From contig NZ_ATWI01000008.1 of assembly GCF_000421165.1 (NCBI RefSeq), positions 372,001 to 436,000 on the forward strand: 64,000 nt of DNA, read 5' to 3'. The notes under the pieces are model-generated. The model was not told where the DNA came from, did not search any database, and was given only the letters and a program-made list of their open reading frames with translations. Every line of letters begins with the position of its first letter. The first letter of the stretch is position 1. The position numbers and the translations under genes were made by a program. Source of the stretch: Marinobacter daepoensis DSM 16072 (GTDB lineage: Bacteria; Pseudomonadota; Gammaproteobacteria; Pseudomonadales; Oleiphilaceae). Positions 33,815 through 42,893 of the stretch are shown one piece after another.

Positions 33815-35680
33815 TCAGGTTGTTTCCCGATAATTCACCAGATCATACGGCTTTCGGTAGATCCCGTGCTCTCCGGCACACACCAGTTCGGCCGATACTG
33901 GCCGCCCCAGATTGTCCAGGCGTAAGCTGCCGATGTTCCGGTCACTGGTCAGGAAAACGTCACTGTTGTCTGGCAGCAGGTAGCGGTCCTGATTCTTACC
34001 CAGCAGTTCTCCAATCTTGTTGATGGCTCGCAGGCCGATGTTTTCGCCCATGGGGACGTTGTTGCAGGCACTGCTGCAAAGCTGCCACAGTACGGGGCCC
34101 TCTGCGGTCTGTCGGCGCCGGGAAAAGGCGTAGTGCACGTCGCCGGAGAAAATGATCACATTCTCAACGCCTGGCAGCTGGCAGCAGGATTGCTCCAGAG
34201 CTTCAAGTGAGGCAGCGTCGGCGCTCCAGGGTTCCCGGTCCAGTGTGCGTTTGAACATGGGAAAGTTCAGTTGCAGGTACTCGATATGGCTGAAACCGTA
34301 GGCTGGCGTTGGTGACACCACGATCAGAGTCTGGCAGTCGGGCAGCGAAGACAGGCGATTGCCCAGTGTCGTGAGCCTTTCGTCCGAGATCAGGCCAAGG
34401 CTGTGTTTCCCCCGTTTACTGAAGGCGCGGTCTGTGCGTGTGTCCAGAACGGCCACCGGGGGTGTCTGATTCAGTTCATATCCCCAGTAGCGGGACAGCA
34501 GCCAGTCATAGTCGGGGTGACTGGCGGGCACTTTGTGCTCGATCAGGACCTTGAGCTGCGTGACTTCTGAGCCCAGCTTTGACGGTTCGTTCCCCCAGTG
34601 CTGGCACAGGAAATAAGCCTGTAATGCGTTGGTTAACACGTAGCGGCCAATCGGTGTGCCCGCCAGCTGCCGGGCGTTCTTCTTTGAAATATTCCAGTCA
34701 TCGGTGACTTCATGATCGTCAAAGATCATGTAAGTGACGGTATTGGCCAGCAGCCGGCGGATGTCTGTACGGGCGAGGCTTGCAAACTGCGACAGGTTGC
34801 GGTGATCTTCTTTGTGCTTTGCTTTGGTGTAAACGTGCTGAACCGGCGCCTGGCGGCCATCTCTTGTATTGGCGGGCTGACGAGCGAGCCTGGGCGTGAG
34901 TTCGTGATGGCTGGCAAAGGCCAGGCCGAACTGGTCGCCAGCGCCGGAAAACGCAAACAGGTACATGCTCAGGTACTCTGAACGGGTCAGCAGGTGGGAG
35001 CTTTTGGCGCTCGAGCTGAAACCGTAGGGGCTGCGAGTCAGCCAGTGGCGGTCATCCAGTCTGGACAATCTGTGCATATCCTTGCCGGCCGGAAGATCAG
35101 CCAGGCCATCCTCCAGGCCAAGCTGAGCCTGAAGCTGCCCGAGGTAGTCCAGCAACAAGGGGGATACGTCGTCAGCGTAGATCTGGTCTCCGGTCAGAAA
35201 TAACTGACTTGGGCGTGACTCGGTGTGCAGACTCTCCTCAAGTAACTGTGCGCCGCTCGCAAGTTGATCCGGTTGGGTGTCCTGCCCCGGGGAATGAGGG
35301 CGTCGACAGGAGGCCTGGAGCAAATGCCGGTGTTCTCTTGGCAGGTAGACACTGGGCAGTCGGTCGTTTCCCGGACACAGGACCGCCAGCAACTGAGGGT
35401 CTCCGAAAGGTATACCCTCCAGCAGAATTTCGTAGAACAGCTCTGTGCTCTGGTGAAACTGGTCAGAACTCTCAAAGGGTAAGTCGGCGGTTAGCAGGCA
35501 AACGTGGCATCGTTCCCCAGCCTGGATGACTTGGGCCTGGTATTCGGTGGTCACCGGGGATTGCCGGCCATCGTCAAGGTACGTATTCAGTTTCAGGTCT
35601 TCAGGTATCTGGCTGAGAACCAGCCAAAGGTTGAGTTCGTTGCGGTTGCTGTGGCGTACGACGGGGCCGCAGATGATCAT
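33815..35680 (-). CDS. PhoD-like phosphatase (alkaline phosphatase D family)
   Basis: A 621-residue protein of the PhoD-like metallophosphatase superfamily. The core reads FLTGDQIYADDVSPLLLD, then TYMIFDDHEVTDDWNISKK, IVVSPTP, and NVIIFSGDVHYAFSRRR; these carry the Asp/His/Asn ligands of the metal centre. There is no signal peptide, so this is a cytoplasmic or membrane-associated version, not the exported alkaline phosphatase D. An AAGGAG ribosome site lies six bases upstream. It lies downstream of the LemA-type gene on the same strand, 51 bp apart, so the two may be one operon. Substrate unknown. Confidence 0.88.
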   Translation of the reverse strand: MIICGPVVRHSNRNELNLWLVLSQIPEDLKLNTYLDDGRQSPVTTEYQAQVIQAGERCHVCLLTADLPFESSDQFHQSTELFYEILLEGIPFGDPQLLAVLCPGNDRLPSVYLPREHRHLLQASCRRPHSPGQDTQPDQLASGAQLLEESLHTESRPSQLFLTGDQIYADDVSPLLLDYLGQLQAQLGLEDGLADLPAGKDMHRLSRLDDRHWLTRSPYGFSSSAKSSHLLTRSEYLSMYLFAFSGAGDQFGLAFASHHELTPRLARQPANTRDGRQAPVQHVYTKAKHKEDHRNLSQFASLARTDIRRLLANTVTYMIFDDHEVTDDWNISKKNARQLAGTPIGRYVLTNALQAYFLCQHWGNEPSKLGSEVTQLKVLIEHKVPASHPDYDWLLSRYWGYELNQTPPVAVLDTRTDRAFSKRGKHSLGLISDERLTTLGNRLSSLPDCQTLIVVSPTPAYGFSHIEYLQLNFPMFKRTLDREPWSADAASLEALEQSCCQLPGVENVIIFSGDVHYAFSRRRQTAEGPVLWQLCSSACNNVPMGENIGLRAINKIGELLGKNQDRYLLPDNSDVFLTSDRNIGSLRLDNLGRPVSAELVCAGEHGIYRKPYDLVNYRETT

Positions 35681-35730
35681 GGGAGACTCCTTTTCCGTGC
35701 AGTGAATCCATTCGCGGCCGGCGAACCCGG

Positions 35731-37953
35731 TCAGTCGGTTGTCTGCGGGTTGCCGGTTGTTTGAGTAAACTGGGGCGCGGGCGTGAACCGGAACAACCGG
35801 GCCAGGATAAGATCCGGCACCACCGCTATCCGGGAATTGTAGATCATGACGCTTTCGGTATAGCTGTTGCGCAGCAGTGAGAGATAGTTTTCTGTGTCGG
35901 ACATGATCTCCATGAACTGCTGTATCAGCTCATGGTTTTTCAGGTCCGGGTAGTCTTCGAGCGTTGCCAGAAGCTTGCTGGTTGCCTGCTGCTCGCCTTT
36001 GATGACCTGTTCCACCGTTCTGGTGGATGCCATGCTGGCTTTGGGTTGAGTTCGCATCTCGGCCAGGGTCGTCATCAATGCCTTTTCGTGGCTCATGGAT
36101 GCTTTGGCCAGATTCTCCACAGCCGGCCAAAGGTCGTGGCGTTTCTGCAAGACCGTATCGATGTTGGCTCTGGCCCGGTTGACCCGGTTTCTCAGAAAAA
36201 CCAGATCGTTGTAGTGCAGCACGGTGGCATACAGACACAGAACCAGCGGGACGATGAGCGCTGATAGCAGCAGATTACCCGGGCTGAAGCTGCCGTCAGA
36301 AGCCATCAGGGTTGTGGCGGTGAACAGAAACAGGCCGAGGCTCGCGGCAATGCCGGCAAAGCCTTGGGCGCCACGATTCAGTACCAGATGATCTTCGCCT
36401 TTGCCGCTGATCAGAAACGGGGTGCCGGCATCCTTCTGTATACTCAGCCGGTCCGGTTGGTGTGCATCCAGGCCTGCGAATCCAAGGCAGTAAACGTCGG
36501 CCTGGTCTTGCAGCAGGCGGGAGGTATAGCGTCGGTTGCCCCGTCGGCTGGTCCGGGTTCGGGTGTATTCAATGCGGGCACCCTCCGGGTAGGTAAGCAC
36601 TTTGCCCTGGGGATCGGCAAGCCAGAAGGGGACGCGGTTGGACCGGTGTTCGACGGTGCTCCATCGCTCGTTTTTACCGGAACCCCGTTTCGCTTCAACC
36701 TTGTAATCGAAGGCCACGCAGGCTTCCTGATTCAACGGGTCCCGGAGAGGAGGATAGTCCTCATCGGTCGTTATCCTGGCTTTGAGTTCCGACAGGCCGA
36801 AACTCAGGCCCTGGCTATCGCTGGTGGGCACCGCCTCAATCAACCGTTTGAGTTTGACCGCACGAATGGCAAATACCATCAGGATCAGGCCCAGCGCTGC
36901 GCTGACGGTAGCCAGGACATAACCGGTCCGGATATGTTCGTAGCGAGCCGGCACCCGTTGCTCAACTCTCTGATGGAGCAGCTCTGCCTCCTGTGGTCCG
37001 AGGTCCGGGACCGGGAGGCGCTGTTCGACCGCTTGTTCGTACATCCAATGGTCCAGCCATCCTGCGGTTCGGTTGCTGATCAGTTGGGCCAGTGCGGCAA
37101 CGTCCACCCGCTGAAGGGGGGAGGACTGGGTCTGCTGCAGTTGCTGATAGCGACCTTCGTAGATGCTCAGAATGGCGGCCCATTCCTGGCTCATTCGAGT
37201 CACGGCCAGAACCGATAGCGTGCCAGACACCAGCAGGGTGCAGGCCACGACATACACCCAGAATCGATGCACTTTCAGGGCGATCAGTCCAAGGGCCAGG
37301 CCCAGAGCCAGTAACGCGGTGGCAATCGATATACGAAGCCCCGCGCCGAATAGCCTGTCACCCCCCAGTTGGTCCAGCGCCCGGGTAGAAATCAGGGGGG
37401 GAAGATTGAAGGGTGTCAGTCCGTGGAACCTGAGCGTCTCGCCTCTGGCCCCGGATAGCGCAATGGCGTGGATGCGGTCGCCAGGACGCAGCGCCCATTC
37501 GGAATAGATGAGGTCGCCGTCTTGACGACGGTAGGTTCGATCCAGGTGCCATTCGACCTCGGAAAGCGCATCCGTTGGATCAATAATGATTGCTCCGGTC
37601 TCGTCTGTGGCCTGGAATGGCAGCCCCCGGCGGCCGGATTCCAGAGTGCGGACACGCGTGTCTCCATCGGAATCCTGATACTCCTCCTCCAGGGTGTAGC
37701 GAACATAGACCGCCGGTGTTCTCGCGTAGGGGGTGGGTTCGGTGCCCAGGGCCGAAGAGACGTCGGACTGGATCAGATAAGGGCCTTCGGCCAGCGCAGT
37801 CAGGGGTGTGACAGGAAGGCGTTCAATCTGGCGGGCTTCGGTCAGTTCGGACAACCCCTGGTGCATCAGGAAGTAGCTGCCAACAAGACAGGCGAGTGTC
37901 AGAGTGGCAAGAATAAGGCGGCCTGGAATGCTGGCGATACCCGCTGGCTTCAT
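35731..37953 (-). CDS. GIDE-like / LemA double-domain membrane protein
   Basis: A 740-residue protein with several membrane segments (near residues 10-30, 215-270, 350-370 and 535-580). The C-terminal 180 residues form a LemA domain (NRVNRARANIDTVLQKRHDL, then WPAVENLAKASMSHEKALMT). Two beta-rich regions (about residues 55-140 and 405-500) have the look of GIDE-type E3-ligase-like domains: TPAVYVRYTLEEEYQDSDGD, and later CVAFDYKVEAKRGSGKNERW with VPFWLADPQGKVLTYP. LemA alone is about 190 residues, so this is a fusion. The ATG at 37953 starts MKPAG; a TTG 33 bp upstream is possible. It precedes the PhoD-like gene and may take part in the same pathway. Confidence 0.75.
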   Translation of the reverse strand: MKPAGIASIPGRLILATLTLACLVGSYFLMHQGLSELTEARQIERLPVTPLTALAEGPYLIQSDVSSALGTEPTPYARTPAVYVRYTLEEEYQDSDGDTRVRTLESGRRGLPFQATDETGAIIIDPTDALSEVEWHLDRTYRRQDGDLIYSEWALRPGDRIHAIALSGARGETLRFHGLTPFNLPPLISTRALDQLGGDRLFGAGLRISIATALLALGLALGLIALKVHRFWVYVVACTLLVSGTLSVLAVTRMSQEWAAILSIYEGRYQQLQQTQSSPLQRVDVAALAQLISNRTAGWLDHWMYEQAVEQRLPVPDLGPQEAELLHQRVEQRVPARYEHIRTGYVLATVSAALGLILMVFAIRAVKLKRLIEAVPTSDSQGLSFGLSELKARITTDEDYPPLRDPLNQEACVAFDYKVEAKRGSGKNERWSTVEHRSNRVPFWLADPQGKVLTYPEGARIEYTRTRTSRRGNRRYTSRLLQDQADVYCLGFAGLDAHQPDRLSIQKDAGTPFLISGKGEDHLVLNRGAQGFAGIAASLGLFLFTATTLMASDGSFSPGNLLLSALIVPLVLCLYATVLHYNDLVFLRNRVNRARANIDTVLQKRHDLWPAVENLAKASMSHEKALMTTLAEMRTQPKASMASTRTVEQVIKGEQQATSKLLATLEDYPDLKNHELIQQFMEIMSDTENYLSLLRNSYTESVMIYNSRIAVVPDLILARLFRFTPAPQFTQTTGNPQTTD

Positions 37954-38052
37954 GGATCTGAAAATCCCTTTTGTGTTTGGTTCCAAAACGTGCAGTATAT
38001 CTGATCAAATTACCCGCATGGACCGCAAATGCAGTGGCTGGGCCGGCTGCCA

Positions 38053-38102
38053 CCGGGTGTCCTTGCCTTGCGCACAATGTTATCCACAGAATGTGTGGGT
38101 AA
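38053..38102 (+). promoter_or_regulatory. DnaA-box element upstream of thioesterase gene
   Basis: GTTATCCACAGAATGTGTGGG occurs at 38079-38099, 20 of 21 bases identical to the core of the repeat array near 26180, and preceded by the same GTGTCCTTGCC word. The perfect DnaA box is 38080-38088. It ends about 25 bp before the thioesterase start, in its probable promoter or leader. Confidence 0.7.
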
Positions 38103-38125
38103 ACTTACCAGGAAATGAGTGATTC

Positions 38126-38623
38126 ATGACCGATAAACCCGCAAAACCCGTGTCTGCTTCGGCCGTTGAGAAGCATGTGTATAAAGTGTTTCCAAACGAC
38201 ATGAACTCCCACAATACCGTCTTCGGGGGCATGATCATGGCGAAATGCGATCGGTTGGCGCTGGTAGTTGCTGAGCGCCATTCCGCGCACGTGTGTGTGA
38301 CCGCCGCCGTCGATTCCATTCACTTCCGGGCGCCCGCCAAAGGCAACGACACGTTGTTGTTCAGCCTGTCACTGAACCGGAGCTGGGGGTCGTCTATGGA
38401 GATCGGGGCCAAGGTCGAGGCGGAAAACAGCTACACGGGAGAGACTCGCCACATTTTGTCTGCTTTTTTTACCTTTGTTGCGCTGGACGACGACGGTAAA
38501 CCGGTTGAGGTGCCTCAGGTGGTTCCTGATACGGAGGCCGAGAAACGCCGTTATGCTAAAGCGCAGATACGCCGCGAGGGGCGCCTGCGCACCCGGGATG
38601 AGCTGTCGAAGGCCTGCCCGTGA
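38126..38623 (+). CDS. Acyl-CoA thioesterase (hot-dog fold)
   Basis: A 165-residue hot-dog thioesterase of the YciA/acyl-CoA hydrolase type. It has the core NSHNTVFGGMIMAKCDRLALV, VTAAVDSIHFRAPAKGNDTL and the HILSAFFTFVALDDDGKPV strands. Such enzymes hydrolyse acyl-CoA to free acid and CoA. AGGAAA lies about thirteen bases upstream of the ATG. The promoter region carries the DnaA-box element at 38080. The efpL gene follows after 96 bp with a short hairpin between, so they may be separate transcripts. Confidence 0.9.
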   Translation: MTDKPAKPVSASAVEKHVYKVFPNDMNSHNTVFGGMIMAKCDRLALVVAERHSAHVCVTAAVDSIHFRAPAKGNDTLLFSLSLNRSWGSSMEIGAKVEAENSYTGETRHILSAFFTFVALDDDGKPVEVPQVVPDTEAEKRRYAKAQIRREGRLRTRDELSKACP

Positions 38624-38672
38624 CGGATCTCGCATATTACGGCCAGTCGTGGTATATCATCGCCCTTGGTGA

Positions 38673-38690
38673 CTCAGGCTCTGGCCTGAG
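38673..38690 (+). terminator. Small hairpin between thioesterase and efpL
   Basis: A 7-bp CTCAGGC/GCCTGAG stem with TCTG loop, 50 bp after the thioesterase stop. Without a T-run it may be a terminator or part of the efpL leader. Confidence 0.4.
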
Positions 38691-38719
38691 GATTCCTAAC
38701 TTTTCGGGAATTGGATGTC

Positions 38720-39286
38720 ATGCCTAAAGCAAGTGAAATCAAAAAGAATCAGGCGGTTGAATACGAAGGCCGCGTCTACTTTGTCAAGGATATCGAACGT
38801 TCTGTCCCTCAGGGGCGTGCGGGTGGAAGCCTGTACCGGATGCGGATGTACGATGTGGTGACCAACCAGAAACTGGACGAGACCTTCAAGGATTCGGACA
38901 TGCTCAACCTGGCGGACCTGATCCGTCGGCCAGCCACGTTCTCCTATGCCGATGGCGACGAGTACGTGTTCATGGATACCGAAGACTTCACCCAGTACAT
39001 GCTGAACCGCAGTGCCATCGAGGATGAGCTTCTGTTTATCACCGAAGACACGGAAGGGGTGATGGTGGTTCTGGTCAGTGACAGCCCCGTTGCGGTTGAT
39101 TTGCCTCCGACGGTGGAGCTGACCATCGAGGAAACCGATCCCTCCATCAAAGGTGGCTCAGCGACAGCCAGAACCAAACCCGCAAAACTCAGCACCGGGC
39201 TGGTGGTTCAGGTGCCGGAACACATCTCCAGCGGTGACCGTATCCGTGTGAATGTGGAAGAGCGCAAATTCCTGAGCCGGGCCTGA
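38720..39286 (+). CDS. efpL: Elongation factor P-like protein EfpL (YeiP)
   Basis: A 188-residue paralogue of elongation factor P. It has the three-domain beta-barrel of EF-P, starting [20 protein letters not shown] and ending in [20 protein letters not shown]. The loop that reaches the peptidyl-transferase centre reads [20 protein letters not shown], with an arginine at the tip, as in EfpL, instead of the lysine modified in EF-P. It should help ribosomes pass certain proline-rich or other stalling motifs. The start is the ATG at 38720; a TTG nine bases earlier is less likely. Confidence 0.92.
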   Translation: MPKASEIKKNQAVEYEGRVYFVKDIERSVPQGRAGGSLYRMRMYDVVTNQKLDETFKDSDMLNLADLIRRPATFSYADGDEYVFMDTEDFTQYMLNRSAIEDELLFITEDTEGVMVVLVSDSPVAVDLPPTVELTIEETDPSIKGGSATARTKPAKLSTGLVVQVPEHISSGDRIRVNVEERKFLSRA

Positions 39287-39301
39287 TCTGCCGCTGACGG
39301 G

Positions 39302-39997
39302 TCAGCCGATTGAGCTGACCTCCTGTTCACTCAGCGGTCGATAGTGACCAACGGCAAGAGTGGGGTCCAGCCTCAGGGGCCCCATGCTTTCACGATGCAG
39401 TGAGGTTACCCGGTTGCCCACAGCGTGGAACATCCGTTTGACCTGATGATATCGCCCTTCGTAGATAGTTACTCTCGCTTCCCGGGGGCCCAGGGGTTCC
39501 AGCTGCGCGGGTGACGTGGTCATCTGCTCGAAGGCGAACCAGATGCCTTGTTCGAACTGTTTGCCTGCTTCCGGAGCAATCGGCTCGGCGGTGGTCACCC
39601 GATAGACTTTTGGGAGTTTGATGGCAGGCTCCGTCAGCCGTCGTGACCAGAGGCCGTCATTGCTCAGAATGAGAAGCCCGGTACTGGCTCGGTCCAGCCG
39701 GCCGCCAATGTGCAGATGTGGCCGCAATGCTGGCTCGATCAGCTCCAGAACGGTGGGGTGTTGGTCATCGACCGTTGCACTCAGATACCCCTCTGGTTTA
39801 TGAAGCATCAGGTAGTAGGCCGGGGTTGCTGCCTGGATGATGGTGTGGTCGATGCAGACCTGCTGAAACCGGGTAACCTCCCGCGCTCCGACGTGACAGA
39901 CCTCTCCATCCACGCGGACTCGTCCTGAGGCAAGCAATTCGTTGGCATGCCGCCGGCTGATCCCGTTTTCATTACTGAGGATGCGTGAGAGTTTCAT
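39302..39997 (-). CDS. rsuA: 16S rRNA pseudouridine(516) synthase
   Basis: A 231-residue pseudouridine synthase of the RsuA family. An N-terminal S4 RNA-binding domain (MKLSRILSNENGISRRHANE) is followed by the catalytic domain with the active-site Asp in GGRLDRASTGLLIL and the C-terminal GRYHQVKRMFHAVGNRVTSL. Length and C terminus (YRPLSEQEVSSI) match Escherichia coli RsuA. The ATG at 39997 is favoured because it begins MKLSRIL; an in-frame ATG at 40015 and a longer frame exist. It converges with efpL. Confidence 0.92.
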   Translation of the reverse strand: MKLSRILSNENGISRRHANELLASGRVRVDGEVCHVGAREVTRFQQVCIDHTIIQAATPAYYLMLHKPEGYLSATVDDQHPTVLELIEPALRPHLHIGGRLDRASTGLLILSNDGLWSRRLTEPAIKLPKVYRVTTAEPIAPEAGKQFEQGIWFAFEQMTTSPAQLEPLGPREARVTIYEGRYHQVKRMFHAVGNRVTSLHRESMGPLRLDPTLAVGHYRPLSEQEVSSIG

Positions 39998-40023
39998 GGG
40001 GCCTGAGTTGTGCATAGTGGAAC

Positions 40024-40052
40024 AAAAACGGGAACTCCGAAGAGTTCCCGTT
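40024..40052 (-). terminator. Rho-independent terminator (minus strand)
   Basis: An 11-bp stem AACGGGAACTC / GAGTTCCCGTT around a CGAA loop (40027-40052), followed on the minus strand by TTTTTG. It ends transcription of the membrane protein gene at 40071-41984 before rsuA. Confidence 0.9.
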
Positions 40053-40070
40053 ATGGGGCAGGGTGGCAGG

Positions 40071-41984
40071 TCAGTTATCGCCTGCGTCGCCCTCCCAGCG
40101 AGCGATTTTCTCCCGGTCCTGGCTCGTGACCACGTCGGCTTCCAGCGAGGCACGTCGTTCTGGTGACACGAGGCCCTGGGCTGTCATATCGCCGGTTCTT
40201 CTGGCTTCCTGTTCCTGACGAATATAATCGAGTCGCTGTTCCCGGTCAGCCTGTTTCTCATTCTGGATTTCTTCGTTACGGCGTCGGAACTGCTCTTCGA
40301 GATCGCCCATGACGCTGTTGATGAAACCGTCGCAGGGGGCCAGGGACAGCAGGTAACGAGGCTGTTCCAGGTTGTGCTGTCCGGACACCGCGAAGGTGGA
40401 ACTCACCGCTTCGGTTGCCAGAGCAAAGTAGGTTGCGTCAAAGCTGAAGACATCCTGCTCGCTGGAGGCGCTGTGGCGGTCGGCGCCACGATAGTGCGTG
40501 GCGCGCATCACGGTGCCTTCGCAGTGCAGATCAAACAGGTTCGACTTAAAGAAGATCTCTGCCCAGAACAGGTGGCAGATTCGGGCAAGCGTTCGCCCGA
40601 AGCCAAGCAGCAGAAGGCTGGCCAGAAGCAGAGCTGCCGTGTTTCCTGCCGGTATAAAAAGCAGGTTGAAGGCTTGCGCGATATCAATACGGGTTGCCTG
40701 GATCTGATCCAGTGCATAAACATGGTCCATAATCCGGTCTGCACCGAACCACAGCAACAGGGCGCCGATAAACAGAATCACCTGTGCGGCTACGGTACCG
40801 CCCGCCCGCGCCCAGCGCAGGGATTGAGGTTCTTCTTTTTCTTCAACCAGTGGCTGGATTTCCACCAGCATATCGCCGTTGAACTGTTCATTTTCCCGAT
40901 TGGCATCGCCGGTATCGTTGCTGTCCAGATAGACACGGTTTGGCAGCTCCTGCTGGCGCTTCTGCATCAGCACCAGGTCCCGCAGGGTGGTAAAAATCTG
41001 CCGTGGGTGAAGATCGAATCGCCAGCTGTTGTTCATCTCGGAACTGCTGGTGGCAATCGGTACCAGTCGGATGCGGGCCTTGATCAGCACCGTGGCAATG
41101 GCTGCGGTCGCCAAGGCGCAGAACAGGGTCAGGGTGAGCAGTGTCCCGGTGCGGAAGACGGGTTCAAACAGCGGCATCATGATGGCCAGATCCTGGCGAG
41201 AGCTGGGGTGCATGTTGTCCCAGAAGGCGATCCAGCCCTGAGCAGTGAGGATTGGCAGAGCGATGGACCCGATGATGACAAGGGCCAGGCCTTTGCTGGT
41301 GGTGTTGCCCAGTGATGTCATGTTCGACCGGGACAAAGGGTTGCCGAGCTTGACCCACAGCAGGCCGAGGTAAATCAGCAGGGATGCCTGCAGGATCAGG
41401 GAAATCACAGTACTGCCGACGTCGGCACCTTCGGTGCCTGAAAACACCATGGTGACAACCAGCGTGGCCACCAGGAACGCGGCAATGGCGACCAGACTCT
41501 TGGTCAGCTTCATGGCCAGATTCTGGGCAACGTTCCGGATCGGCCAGGGCGTGACGATCAGGTTCGGGAAGACGGAGTGGACGGCACGGGCAAACCAGCC
41601 CAGCGGCTCAACAAAGGTTGGGTTGCTCTTACTCATGAGCATGTTGTGAAGCATTTTAGCGTTATAGAGGGTGGGTTCGCGTTCGTTCACCGCTTCCCGG
41701 GCCACGTTCTTGGCCAGTGAGGCTGGCGCAGCCCGCCCGACAAAGAAACGCATAACCTGAAACAGGCCGCCACCCAGCGCCTTGAGCCCGCCAACCACGA
41801 ACAGGCCACCGATCACCAGGCTCATCCAGGCTCGGGGTTTATCGGTTCCGAGCAGGGGTTGTATCTGGATCAGCAGGTAGACGCCGATCACGAGTAGAAG
41901 GAGTCCGCGAATCGAGCGGACCAGACCTTCGAACCTGAAGGGGTTCCGGATGTTTAGTTTTTGAGCTCCGTACTCAAATGCCAT
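40071..41984 (-). CDS. Large membrane protein, unrecognised
   Basis: A 637-residue protein I do not recognise. It has some eight to nine hydrophobic segments: a pair near residues 25-70, two near 160-205, one at 230-250, one at 280-305 and a cluster at 405-480. Two soluble stretches lie between. One has HPRQIFTTLRDLVLMQKRQQ; the last 150 residues are charged, with a coiled coil containing EEQFRRRNEEIQNEKQADRE. No signal peptide or catalytic motif is visible. AAGGA lies seven bases before the ATG. A strong terminator follows, so the gene is transcribed independently of rsuA. Confidence 0.8.
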   Translation of the reverse strand: MAFEYGAQKLNIRNPFRFEGLVRSIRGLLLLVIGVYLLIQIQPLLGTDKPRAWMSLVIGGLFVVGGLKALGGGLFQVMRFFVGRAAPASLAKNVAREAVNEREPTLYNAKMLHNMLMSKSNPTFVEPLGWFARAVHSVFPNLIVTPWPIRNVAQNLAMKLTKSLVAIAAFLVATLVVTMVFSGTEGADVGSTVISLILQASLLIYLGLLWVKLGNPLSRSNMTSLGNTTSKGLALVIIGSIALPILTAQGWIAFWDNMHPSSRQDLAIMMPLFEPVFRTGTLLTLTLFCALATAAIATVLIKARIRLVPIATSSSEMNNSWRFDLHPRQIFTTLRDLVLMQKRQQELPNRVYLDSNDTGDANRENEQFNGDMLVEIQPLVEEKEEPQSLRWARAGGTVAAQVILFIGALLLWFGADRIMDHVYALDQIQATRIDIAQAFNLLFIPAGNTAALLLASLLLLGFGRTLARICHLFWAEIFFKSNLFDLHCEGTVMRATHYRGADRHSASSEQDVFSFDATYFALATEAVSSTFAVSGQHNLEQPRYLLSLAPCDGFINSVMGDLEEQFRRRNEEIQNEKQADREQRLDYIRQEQEARRTGDMTAQGLVSPERRASLEADVVTSQDREKIARWEGDAGDN

Positions 41985-42113
41985 GCTTTATTCCTTATCC
42001 ATGAGTAAGGGATGGGGGTGAAGGGGGACAGAGTTTATCCTGAAAAGTGTGAACAATTACCGGCAATTGCATAAAAAAATGTAAAACGATGCAGTTGGTC
42101 GGGCCTGAGGCCC

Positions 42114-42893
42114 TCAAAGAGAGGCTGGGGCGGCCAGCGAGCGTACTTTTTTCATGATGGCAAGCCAGCCGATGGGCAGTTGTGCCTCCATGGATTTGAA
42201 GGCCCGGTCCGGGAGGTGCCACGGATCAAAGGGGCGGTTGCAGCCATAGATGACCCAGTTGTTGGTTTTGCTCTTGAAGGCCAGCAAGCAGGGAAACTGG
42301 CGCTTTAACTCACGAAACAGTGTGCCATCCTGTTCGGGCATGCGATGGTAATTGAGGACCAGCCAGCCGTTTGGTGCCAGTGCCCGGGCGCAGTCCTTGA
42401 TGAAGCGACGTTGCGACTGCAGCGGTGACATGCGGTCAGCACTGTACAGATCCGTCAGGATCAGGTGGGTGCTGGCTTCTGGCATCGCCTCGATGGCCAG
42501 TCTTGCATCCGCAACCGTCAAGGTCAGGCGATCGTCTTTGGGGAGAGAGAACCACTCCTGGGCGATCTCCACCACTTTCTCACGTAATTCAACAACATGA
42601 AGCCTGGCCTCTGGCAGCAGACGGTAGAGACCATGGGTAATAACACCCGCTCCAAGCCCCAGAATTGTGATGTGTTCAGGTGTAGAAAACACTGCCGGAA
42701 GTAACATGGCCCGGCTGTACTCATGAACCGGAAGGTGGGGAAAATGCCGGCGTATTTTGCTTTGCTCAAACACTGAGTCAAAGCTCAGAATCCGGTGCTT
42801 GCGATCATCAATCACCAGAATGTTGCCATACCGGTCGCTGGCCACGTGGACGATATCGCCCTTGATTTCAGGGCGCTTGATGATGGTGCCCAT
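42114..42893 (-). CDS. Spermidine-synthase-like methyltransferase-fold protein
   Basis: A 259-residue protein with the Rossmann-like fold of polyamine aminopropyltransferases. Motif I is ILGLGAGVITHGLYRLLPEA and the acidic post-motif residue is in LHVVELREKV. The catalytic-loop region reads ILTDLYSADRMSP and the N-terminal SDRYGNILVIDDRKHRILSF resembles the substrate-recognition strand. It lacks the N-terminal beta domain typical of true spermidine synthases, so it may use another substrate. Its ATG overlaps the preceding TGA (TGATG), linking it to the transglycosylase gene. Confidence 0.8.
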   Translation of the reverse strand: MGTIIKRPEIKGDIVHVASDRYGNILVIDDRKHRILSFDSVFEQSKIRRHFPHLPVHEYSRAMLLPAVFSTPEHITILGLGAGVITHGLYRLLPEARLHVVELREKVVEIAQEWFSLPKDDRLTLTVADARLAIEAMPEASTHLILTDLYSADRMSPLQSQRRFIKDCARALAPNGWLVLNYHRMPEQDGTLFRELKRQFPCLLAFKSKTNNWVIYGCNRPFDPWHLPDRAFKSMEAQLPIGWLAIMKKVRSLAAPASL

